A program made the position numbers and the translations under genes. 64,000 nt of DNA, from positions 1,178,001-1,242,000 of the forward strand of contig CM070503.1 in assembly GCA_036346375.1 (NCBI GenBank), read 5' to 3'. Source of the stretch: Guadua angustifolia (Eukaryota > Streptophyta > Magnoliopsida > Poales > Poaceae). A model generated the notes under the pieces. That model was not told the origin of the DNA, did no database searches, and saw only the letters and a program-made list of their open reading frames with translations. Shown here piece after piece: positions 21,632 to 31,436 of this stretch. The number at the start of each line of letters is the position of its first letter. Within the stretch, counting starts at the first letter, position 1.

Positions 21632-24600
21632 ATGGCGATGAAGCTGCCGGCACTGACAGGCCCGCTCTACGCACCCTTGCAGCACGACCTCGCGGTAAGC
21701 TGCCGATCAAGCCTTTTACGCTGTTTGAGATCTGGTAATCACTTAAAGATAGTGGTACGTCCTGAGTGGTTACCCCAAATATCCTCCCAAAATCTAATTT
21801 TAGCCTGTTAGCTTTGCCCCCTGCTCAGTTACGCCAACCTGCAGGAGAACTCACGCCAACGCGTTGCAGTTCTGTCAGCCTGAAATTCAGACAACAGAGC
21901 AAACTTCAGAAGCACCGCCCAATTTGATACAAGATGTTTTGATTTCAATGGGACTGCATATTCTGTATTTCATCCACCTTTTAAAGGGGTTGTAAGTATA
22001 CACCGACTCGACTTACAATGGCTCAAGGCCGACTCATACTCGTATTCAAAAACCGTGTTCGCTACTGTTTCAGTTCCGGCACAGCGCTTAATTACTAGAC
22101 TCGGATTAACTTAAGACAGGATAATCAATCTATGCTGATAAAAGAGGATTTGTCCATCGATATGTATCAAGTGGAGCCTAATTGTAATAGCTTGAATCGG
22201 AAATCTGTGCAGCGGCAAACGCAGAAAAAGTAACTCCTGGTGAGCACAATTTGCCAAGAGCCAATAAATCGAATTGGGTCAGCAGGCATGTCTGAATCTT
22301 TCAGACATGCAGTCACCAAAGCAGAGTCACTTACAGGCGGTAAAACACATACTAAGGTATGTCAAAGGAACAATCGACTTCGGCATTGCATTCAGCAGAG
22401 GAGGGAGTGCTGAACTGAACGGATACAGTGACAGTAACTTGGCAAGCGATCCTGACGATCGTAGAAGCACTTCTGGGATGGTGTTCTATTTTGCCGGAGG
22501 CCCTGTTACTTGGAGCTCACAGAAGCAAAAGACCGTCGCTCTATCGTCCTGCGAGTCAGAATTCATGGCTGCCACAGCTGCTGCATGCCAGGCGGTCTGG
22601 CTGAGAAGCTTACTCGGCGAGCTCACTGACAGTGTGCCAAAACAAGTGACTTTGCAAGTCGACAACAAATCAGCGCTAGCACTAATGAGAAATCCTGTGT
22701 TCCATGGGAGAAGCAAGCATATTGACACTAAGTATCATTACATAAGGGAGTGCATGGAAAATGGCATGATTGCGATTGAGCATGTTGGGACAAATGAACA
22801 ACGTGCGGACATACTAACTAAAGCACTTGGGAGAATCAAGTTTGAAGAGATGAGAGCTCTGCTGGGAGTTAAGAGCATCACAAAACAAAGCCAGGATTAA
22901 GTAGGGATGAAAACGGATAGTAATTCGGATATCATTTTTTTTGTCTTTGTTCCTCAATGGGAAACAAATAGGATATAGAATTTTCTATCCGAATTCATAT
23001 TCTTGTTTGTTGTGTTGAGCTTATTCAAATTCATAAAAAATGAACCTCAAATTCATTATATATTTATTTAAATGATAGAAAGAAAATTCGGATATCAATC
23101 GGATACGGATTCGGATATTTTTTCACCTTTTTATTTATGGGAAGCAAATAATGCGTAATTTTTTTTATCTAATTTTATAATCTTATTTTTTATAATGAGC
23201 TTGCTAAAGTGTTAAAAAATGAAAACCAAAATCGTTATATATCTATTTAAAAATATCAAATTTTTTTAGAAATTCGGATATCCGTTTTCATCCCTAGGAT
23301 TAAGGGGGAGAGTATTAGTTGTAATCCTGTCTTAAGTTAATCCGAGTCTAGTAATTAAGCGCTGTGCCGGAACTGAAACAGTAGCGAACACGGTTTTTGA
23401 ATACGAGTATGAGTCGGCCTTGAGCCATTGTAAGTCGAGTCGGTGTATACTTACAACCCCTTTAAAAGGTGGATGAAATACAGAATATGCAGTCCCATTG
23501 AAATCAAAACATCTTGTATCAAATTGGGCGGTGCTTCTGAAGTTTGCTCTGTTGTCTGAATTTCAGGCTGACAGAACTGCAACGCGTTGGCGTGAGTTCT
23601 CCTGCAGGTTGGCGTAACTGAGCAGGGGGCAAAGCTAACATAGCCTGGCATCAATTGCTGGTGGATGTTGAGATGATTGACATTCAAGCAATGGTATAAC
23701 CGCTCGGCTTCCAGATTGGTTTTCTACCGTGTTTTGATGGACCCGTGACGTTCAATTGTTGAGCAGAACTTTGATGAATGCATTGCAGGCCATCCCTGTG
23801 TGTGAGTACCAGGTGGATGGTGGAGTCGAAGCCTACACAAACATGATGCAAAGAAGGAAGACACGACAAGAGTTGATTGCGCCGGCGATTTTCCTTGGCG
23901 TCCCTGTGACACCGGCTGACAATCCAGTTACAGGAGCAAGCCACCACATCATCCGACTAATCCACAGTTGGGTGCCGAACCGACGTGTCGACCTGCTTAT
24001 TCGAGACATCAACTCCTACCTCGTTGCATTCCGCCGTGAGTTAGACGGTAACTGGGGCACATGGTTCCGTTTCAATGACTTGCTTGTGCCCAGCTTTCTG
24101 GACGCCAAGACTATGGATCTCACATCCAACCACAAGGGCTGGTATGGCTCTCTCTTCTTTGCATATGTAGAGTTCTGCTTCGCTCTGTGTATGTTTTGTC
24201 CATCAGATCATATTGATAGACTGTATTTGTATGCCATGCATGTAGGGAAACAACTACCGTGGGAGGTGCTCTGGCTTTGCTTGACATGTTTTATGGTCTC
24301 GCTCTGTTTCAAGAAGATCGTAGTCGTAAGGTTCACCTCCAGAGGGCTGTGTCCCGCGCCATTGTCATGTTCTGTGAGGCTACGAGACTTCGCTCCATAT
24401 TGGACGAGGTGGTCCTAAGGATCGAGAAAGATGCAGAGGCAAGCCCACTGGGAGGCATGGCTTGGCCTCGCTTGCATTCCTGGTCAACTTTTTCGGAATA
24501 CCTGCTGGAATCCAGGATACTGCTTTCTCAGCCTAATGGCAAGGTGGATCAAGATGCCTTGGCCAAATATAAAGCTCGTTACGACATCCACGGTTTCGAT

Positions 24601-24744
24601 CAACTGATTGGTGACCAAGGCGAGGTCCTGCTAATCCTTCACCAACCACGTCTTGTGATTGAACCCAAGGTCTACAAGGAGCAGCGGAAGCACCAGGGAG
24701 CAGACAATATTCCAGAGCCTGGGTTCCAAGACAGTACAACATGA
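21632..24744 (+). CDS. RIP2: ribosome-inactivating protein, intact despite a transposon in intron 1
   Basis: Exons 21,632-21,694, 23,789-24,141 and 24,246-24,744 give about 304 residues, two more than RIP1 because of a small indel near the C-terminus. The N-glycosidase signature Glu-Ala-x-Arg (MFCEATR) and the Trp helix (RLHSW) are kept, as is the Tyr in NSYLVAF. Intron 1 is 2.1 kb, of which 1,835 bp is the Copia derivative described separately; RIP1 shows the empty intron of 266 bp. The second intron is about 104 bp. After the stop the sequence matches RIP1 to 24,785 and then diverges, so RIP2 has no Ulp1-like part. The coding frame looks functional; expression may be affected by the insertion. 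Confidence 0.8.
22121..22305 (-). repeat. Segment identical to DUF6598 intron 2 (inverted)
   Basis: The reverse complement of 22,121-22,305 matches 44,651-44,835, inside the second intron of the DUF6598 gene, with no difference seen by eye. It is joined to the LTR arm on the left and to the RNase H region on the right, where both share CAGACATGC at the junction. Confidence 0.9.
22306..22900 (+). CDS. Copia RNase H domain (partial pol)
   Basis: Open frame of about 200 residues starting MQSPKQSHLQAVKHILRYVK (22,307) with the Copia RNase H landmarks: SDSNLASDPDDRRSTSG, SSCESEFMA, DNKSALAL, HIDTKYHYIRE and the terminal RADILTKALGRIKF. It is the C-terminal quarter of a Copia polyprotein, so it cannot act alone. 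The frame is uninterrupted to its TAA, which suggests a young insertion. Confidence 0.85.
22901..23296. mobile_element. hAT-type MITE, TSD GGATTAAG
   Basis: The ends TAGGGATGAAAACGGATA and TATCCGTTTTCATCCCTA are inverted repeats, flanked by the 8-bp duplication GGATTAAG (22,893-22,900 and 23,297-23,304), which is the hAT signature. The 396-bp interior is AT-rich and non-coding with repeated ATTCGGATATC words. It landed on the stop codon and polypurine tract of the host Copia piece. Confidence 0.88.
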
Positions 24745-25461
24745 TTCAGAGCAATGCAGTGAACTGAGTGCAATGTTATTGTTGATGAAATCCATGAACG
24801 GGGCATGAATGAAGGTCTGCATTAGTCACAATAATTGAAAACTCATATTAAAAAAATGGTGCTAGGCACTCAGGTAGACAGTATTATGCTAATTATTTTC
24901 TTCTTCGGGTTCACCTGACCATTGAATCAAGAACTGGCGCTTGCCCTGGACAAAACGCTAGTCCGAGGTTACAGTTCAGGATCATCATCCTATATTTCAT
25001 ATGATGATTTATGAACAGTCTTCCGGGCTGTATCTGGTCTTTGTGTTTGACTAATGAGTTAGTGTATGGAGCATAGAACATTGGAAGCACAAGGTTAATA
25101 TTTTTCCTTTTAATAGTCAGTGGACACTAGAACGGGGCATGAATGAAGGTCTGCATTAGTCACAATATTTTGTTCTCTGTATTTGCATTGAAATATCTGT
25201 TATAGAACCTTTTTGGCTTTACTGCTTCAGTTGCGTGTCCGAGCAAGATTTTTTCCCTTTTTCCATGTTCACTAGCAATAGTTATTCAACGAAACAATTT
25301 GATAATCCGTAAACTTTGTTGTTATCGTTATAACACGGTAAGACATTTGTTTCTTTCCTGATCAAGGTGATGATATTGGTAGTTAACCCTGAATATATCA
25401 GGTTATCGACTGCAAACTATGCTAAGATTTTGAGAAAATTTAAAATCTAATAAATATTGAA
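24745..25461 (+). repeat. Block B, left part: copy of the DUF6598 upstream region
   Basis: 25,164-25,464 matches 42,044-42,349, the sequence before the DUF6598 gene. A 33-bp word around AACGGGGCATGAATGAAGG occurs at 24,796 and again at 25,134. 25,070-25,130 matches 1,230-1,287 in block A. No coding sequence is seen. Confidence 0.75.
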
Positions 25462-26780
25462 AATTTGCTGTACGTCTTAATCACCTCTGTATTCATGTTC
25501 CTGTGCGCGTAAAGTGCTAGCGAGATTGGCTCTGACATCATTCGCCGCAGCGCCCAGAAACTCTTATGGAGACAAATATGTAGTGGTGCGAGGTAAGTCC
25601 TTTTGCCTTTGTAGCCACAAAGGCGTTTTTTTCGCGAGAAAAATTTAGGTATTTTCCGTTGGCGGGTTTTTTAAAAAAACATCTCTTTAAAAAAACAGCT
25701 GGAAAACCTCGGTGGGGAAAAAGTCTAGAGGCGTTGGGGAAAAAGTCTAGAGGGAAAAGGGTGGAAAATTATTAGAGATGATAACATTTTTTTGTCGAGG
25801 CTAACACTCTACGCGTTCACCGAGTAATAACACATACTTTAAAAAATATCAGAGATCGAAATGGGAAATCGATGTGGGAAAAAGTCTAAAGCTAGAGATG
25901 CACAAATATTTCGGCGATTTAAAACCATTTTTCCCGAGAAAAGTGAAGAAAGGACCTAGACGTAAGGAGCAAGGGCCTGCTTTGTTACGTTTTTGGACCT
26001 GTTCGCTATCCTGAAAAATTAGAAAAGGGTTTGTTCGCGATTTGAATTTAACGGGAGTTTTTTTTCCGTAAAATCGCGCGCGAGGGACCCAAACGCGATT
26101 CTAGGGAAAAATGTTTTCGCCTCACAAAAAATCACGAAGGACCTATTTGTAATTTCGAAAAGGCCCAAAACGCAAAAAGCTTTTTCGAGCCGAGCCGGCC
26201 GGCCGGCTCAAGCCGGCTCGGCTCAAAGGAACCAGAGCGCAGGGGATCTCCCGGAATTAGGAGACGGAGTATGTATGGTTAGTTTTTGCTTAATTTTATA
26301 GGAAATATTAATTATACGAATACACAAAACGAGCGTGTGATGTATGATGCATGTGATTTGATCCCGATTTCAAATTCCAGATGTTATAACTCAAAAGAGG
26401 AAAACAAGAGAGTAAATTTTGTTTTGTTTGTATGAGAAAGGTTTGCAACCCTCCAAATATAAGTAAGGCCGTGTTTAGCACAGCTCCAGGACCTGGTGGA
26501 CAAAATGTGTTTCTTGTTTGTACATGGATTTGAAGCCTGATTTATATGATTTAATTTCGTAACACTACCCCTTGATCAATTCCTTTACTTGTATATATAT
26601 CTTGTAAGCTCATCTAAAAACCCTGTGGGAAAAATATGAGGGGAAATATGTGTTTTATCATGAGAAAAACTCCTCAAAACCGTACAGGAAAAATAAGGAG
26701 AAATCATGATATATATCCAGCTTATCACCTTGCAAAAACCTTTATGGGAAAAATAGATGATAAGATATATAAACTTGTGG
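25462..26780 (+). repeat. Block B, right part: DUF6598 3' flank plus truncated Copia LTR
   Basis: From 25,462 the sequence jumps to the 3' region of the DUF6598 gene (matches 45,642 onward) and follows it through the AGCCG tract to a Copia LTR (26,272-26,780), which ends abruptly at CTTGTGG where unrelated GC-rich sequence begins. The entire DUF6598 coding region, about 3.3 kb in block C, is missing at the join. Confidence 0.8.
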
Positions 26781-27114
26781 CGCAGATATGGATGGCCGCG
26801 ATGGCCTCCTGATCGTCCTCTAGGTCGCCCGTCTCCGGAGTCTGCTTCTTCCCGCTGAGGGGGGTACCATCGAACTCCAACGCGCCGCCATCGCCTCGCT
26901 TCAGGTAGAACCACCGCTCGGCCCACGGGCCAAGGGAGTCGCGGGGGCGCATTTGGGGGAAGGACCACGGGATTCCCGTCCGCAGCCAGAAGTTGAGGCA
27001 TCCGACCACGGGGTCCTTCCCGGTGCGGAAAAGGGAGAAGAAGCGGAAGAAAAGCGAGGGGTGGGAAGGATTCCAAGGAACCCCTCGCACAGGTGAGAGA
27101 AGATGGAAAGCACA
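26781..27114 (-). pseudogene. Gypsy-type transposon ORF (Transposase_28-like), C-terminal half
   Basis: Minus-strand reading gives SIFSHLCEGFLGI, then after a frameshift FFRFFSLFRTGKDPVVGC and ERWFYLKRGD. This order (CEAFLGI, F-R-LR, erWFYl) matches my memory of the plant 'putative gypsy type transposon' domain, Pfam Transposase_28. The N-terminal half lies at 35,326-35,568, on the far side of the solo LTR. It is cut at 26,781 by block B. Confidence 0.65.
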
Positions 27115-29294
27115 AGAATTGTGAGACCCCGTTCTGAGGAACAGGAAACTCCATGTGATTACCGTACTAGTCCCTGGATCAGTAGCTAGTACTCACATGT
27201 TTACAACATTCATATCACAACCAAAAGCCAAGCTTTAATACATAACTTGCCATAATTGATAATTATACAAGCATTAGTTACAAGCGAAATAAAACAGCGG
27301 AAAACGGAAAATGCTTAAGATCCAAAAGCCTGGTAGCATGCCCAAACCGAATCCCCACAGGCATCTGACTAGGCAAACACCCTAGAAGAAGTCATCGACG
27401 AACTCCCCGAGACCTACTTGAAGAAACGCATCATCTGGCACATCACAGGGACTTCCCTCTGAACAAAGTTGATAGCAAGAATGAGTACGATTGTACTCAG
27501 CAAGACTTAATAGCAAATGCAAATATTAGTCATGCAGGCTATATCAAAGGAACAAGCTCTAAGTTATTTTGCATTTAGCAGAAAGAATTTAAACATATGA
27601 CATAATAGATTGCAATTCGCATTTTCAAGAAACAGCACGAGATTTGTATAACTACCAAAAGATAAACATGTTCCAGGACATGGCATCCCAAATGGCGAAA
27701 CTCTACACAAGTCGATCCTTTGACTTAAACAATTGGTTGTCAAAATAGAACCATCCCATTTTATAAAATGCAAAACTCTAACATTGGAATGACTTCACCG
27801 AGTGCTCATGACCGCGAGCGCGGCTAATCGATTAGATTTAAACTCTACAGAGGTGTACAACTTTACCCACAAGGAATGAAACACCTTTTTTGCTAGGCCA
27901 TACGACACACTTCCTTAGGTGTGCCGGCAAGGCGTTCATACATAGTCGTTACATTATTCAGACATGACTTTGGTCCAGCCCGGGACGTTAACCCCTGCCA
28001 TAGAACTAGAAACACACACCCAAGCCGTGGATCCACTTTCACACACAACACAACGTTTCTAAACATGACAGGGCGTACACCGTTGCGTGGGTGAAAACCC
28101 GTCCAAGCAGACCAAACGGGAATGCTTGCGCTAGCTCCCGCCTACCAAAGAACAAAGCCATGCCCAAACAACTTAATAGGCTAAGGCTACCCCATAATAG
28201 CCCTCGTGGTTGCACGGAAATCTCGGATCAATAGCGTCCCATTGCTCGGTCCTTAATCCGACACGGGCGACACTCCACCCTACACTACGTGCAAAGCCCT
28301 TATTGCACAACCGGCTATTGCCAATAATCGCCCGCATTAAAGCATAGTTTTCGGGTTTTCAAGTTTTAACCAACATATCAACAACTCTTAGTAGAGTAAT
28401 AACCAGTTGTGAAATCATTTTTAAAAACATCATGACGATCTAAGCAAACTAAGCAGTTGTATATTGTAACGGTTATACCCAACTGACATTAACTATGTCT
28501 AAGCATACTAAGGTTCGCAAGGTTCACAGAAACAATCAAATTAAGGAAAACCATACATTCCAGGGATAGTTACTAACCTTACCCAAGATAGCAGTTTTTA
28601 TGGAGAATTACCTGGATGCACTATACAGTTGCAAAAACAACATACGGTAGGTGAATTAGTAGGTTCAACATGGTCAATGGATTGCTTGCCTTGCTCTTCG
28701 CCGCAAATGTCAAATCGGTTAAGAATCGCCTCCTCCTCCTCCTCGAGGGCGCTCTGTCTACACGCCAAATCGAAGAACCAACAAAGAATTACAACTTGCA
28801 AAGAAAGAACAAAAGAAAACAAAATAGAAAACCGAATAAAACCCTTGCATAAGATCTAGAGTGGCCTTTTTATGAATCCTATAATTACCCTGTAAGTTCA
28901 ACCTTCATTAGTTATGGTTTTGGTGTTAATGACAAATCTAATGACAAATCTAATATTGTGATTATCCCCTAATGCGATATTGTTATTAATGACAAATCTT
29001 GTATCAAGACTAACTTGTTTATTTAGAATATCTTTGGTTAGTCTCATCGCATTGAAAAATGGAAAACCCAAGGTATGTATGCGTATTCATAGTAGTATTA
29101 TTTGCGTACTTTGGAGTCAAGTTAAAGTATGAATGTCCCCGTTATATTGACCACAAAATGTGCATCATGTTTCCCAATCCATATATTACATGGATGCACA
29201 TATTTAGGGGGAGTTCATACTCTAACTTGAAGAATCAATTTAAATGATAATTTAAATTGAGTTCATTTGTCGTGTTAATCATTAGAGAACACTT

Positions 29295-30858
29295 CATCAT
29301 GCGTTGATGGTGTTTCATGATTAAGAAAAGACAAATGAATAGTTCTTAAGTATAATAAAGCATGAGTTGCATTATTGTACTTAAGACATACATAAATCAT
29401 TTCAATTGATTTAGGTTGTGCTCAATTGAACTAATGGCATCCATTATGTGTTAATGGAGTGCAAGAGATAATTGAAACAACCATGCATCTTGGACTAACA
29501 AGTTTCATGAGGTATGTTTGAGTTAGGTCCAAAGATGAATAAGATGATGAGAACGGGACTTTGACGGCATCATGAGTTGATGGACGTCAAGGATGGATCC
29601 CGAAGAAAAGAAGAGTGATGATCCCGGGGGAGTATCAAGTGTTGATCATAAAGACCCCAAAGGGGATTGCTTATGCGCGGCGGCGAAGGTATAAGTAGAT
29701 AGGCTAAGGACTTTCTAGTCTTTGTGTCTAGTTATTTATCACCGTACTATTAAGAGGGTTGCCTCTTTCGCTGAGCCTCATCATGTGTTGATGATCTCAA
29801 TCCGCGTGTCACTCAAAGCTCAAATCTTATTTGATTTGGTTTTGCATAAGAGTTAACCATTTGGCATGTGTTGCGAATGTGTTAAGACTTATGCTTGGTT
29901 GTTTCTGTTTATGCTCGATTTGCATGTGTTGCAAAGATGAAAGAGTATGTGCATTTGGTTTTCGCATTATGCTTTGATTTGCATGTGTTGCAAATAGGAT
30001 AAGCTAATGCGTTGGCTTTGGCGTGAAGTTCACTTTTGCATGTGTTGCATTAGTTGAAGCTTCACGTTTTGGTTCGAAACAATCTTTATAAAACCCTGGC
30101 GTTGCTTGGAGCTAAGTTTTGCATGTGTTGCAAAAGGAGAGAGCTCAAGCATGATTTGGTGTTTATGTGTTTGTATGGAGCTAGAGGCCCGCATGTGTTG
30201 CGAGTAAAGAGCTCATACGATTGAAATGGTTTTGGTTTGAAGTTTGGTTTCGTGTTGCATTGAACTAGAGGATTGCATGTGTTGCAATTAGAGAGTTCAT
30301 GCATCGTGAATTGATGTTGCTTGGAGCTAGACTTTTGCATGTGTTGCAAAGAGTAGTGCTCAAGCATGAAATGTGTTTAAAGTGTTATTTGCAAGTTCGT
30401 TGCGAATAAACCGAGGTTTATGAGTCCTAATCCCGAGAGCATGTGAGTGGGGCTTGCAACGGTGTTGGCAAGTTGACCGGTCTTGTGTGGACCTTCACAT
30501 GGCTAGGGGATTAATCTCATAAACTCGAGTTTGATTTGCTTAATACGTTTTGCAAATAGATCTTGAGTTGTTGGCGAAATGTGTTTTTGTCATTTGGATT
30601 TGATTGCGGTTGTGCAAATGTGTTTTGCAAATAAGCGTTGGAATTATGCGTGTCGATCCTAGAGCATGTGTTGGCATTTGCAAATATGTTTTGCAAAGTG
30701 TCGGGATCATGTGTTGATCCTTACATGGCTAGAGGATTGATCGTGTAAGTTCGGTGTTGATTTGCGGAATGCGTTTTCGCAATTCGGTTGAAATCTTTGA
30801 GCATGAGCTAAGTTGGTGCAAATGCGTTTTGCATGTATGTTTGATCATGTATTGATCA
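29295..30858. repeat. Series of small hairpins with constant loop ATGTGTT (LTR 1)
   Basis: Short inverted repeats flank the heptamer ATGTGTT or a close variant. Examples, stem length in brackets: 29,440-29,458 (6), 29,778-29,794 (5), 29,929-29,945 (5), 29,977-29,995 (6), 30,117-30,135 (6), 30,272-30,288 (5), 30,613-30,629 (5), 30,677-30,697 (7, loop ATATGTT), 30,704-30,720 (5), 30,817-30,833 (5), 30,842-30,858 (5). Stem sequences differ widely (TCCATT/AATGGA, GGATC/GATCC, TGCAA/TTGCA, ATTTGC/GCAAAT). Confidence 0.85.
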
Positions 30859-30899
30859 TCCTTGAGGCTCAAAGAATAGTATTTGATTTTTGGAAGAAT

Positions 30900-31400
30900 T
30901 GTTTGGGAAGAAATGGAGGCCGGGCGGTGTCATCGAGGTGGTGGCTTGGCCGGACCGGCCAAAGTGGCGGTCGGACCGGCTGGTCCGGCGGACCGCCCTA
31001 GGGCTTCTCTGCGGCGGTTGGACCGGCGGGCCTGCTGCGCGTGTTACGGTGGAGGTTGGGCGGTCGGACCGCTGAGGCTTGGCGGACCGGCCATGTGAGG
31101 CGCGGTGCAACCGAAAGCGATCGGTTTGATTTTCCAGGCGCTTGGTGAGTGGGGCGGTAACCGCCCGGTCCGGCTCGGACCGGCCGGCGGTGCCATCGCC
31201 CCGTCTTGGCGTGTCTTTTCCGTAACGCTACTGCTTTGGTTTTCTTGAGTTTTGCGGCGGTGTGACGGTGGAAGTCCGGTCGGACCAAGAAGAAGCTTTT
31301 GCTGTGTAATCGGTCGTTTTCGACCGCTGTTCTGTGAGGGTCGGTCGGACCGGAGGTAGTCCGGTCGGACCGGATTTTCCTGGTTTTGCCCGTTTTAGCC
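30900..31400 (+). promoter_or_regulatory. Palindromic GGTCGGACCGG-rich module before the LTR 1 TATA box
   Basis: Many copies of CGGACCGG and GGTCGGACCGG in both directions within 500 bp, ending about 40 bases before the TATA box. The same position in LTR 2 holds unrelated words (GGCGGTAGTACC). Sireviruses are known to carry repeated palindromes here; a protein-binding or enhancer role is an inference. Confidence 0.7.
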
Positions 31401-31427
31401 CCAAACGGCTAGTTTCTTTGGTGGAGG

Positions 31428-31436
31428 CTATAAATA
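31428..31436 (+). promoter_or_regulatory. TATA box of Sirevirus-like LTR 1
   Basis: CTATAAATA followed by a C-rich stretch, conserved at the matching position in LTR 2 (58,583-58,591). Confidence 0.8.

Larger units (their letters stand above)
21806..23640 (+). mobile_element. Copia-derived element with LTR arms in inverted orientation, TSD TAGCC
   Basis: Bounded by 5-bp duplications TAGCC (21,801-21,805 and 23,641-23,645), and RIP1 shows the empty site. The right end is a normal 328-bp LTR (23,313-23,640) behind an RNase H gene and polypurine tract. The left end (21,806-22,122) is the reverse complement of the last 317 bases of that LTR and appears identical by eye. Both outer ends are thus the same LTR terminus. 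Between the left arm and RNase H sits a 185-bp piece of DUF6598 intron. Reverse transcriptase, integrase and gag are missing. Confidence 0.9.
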
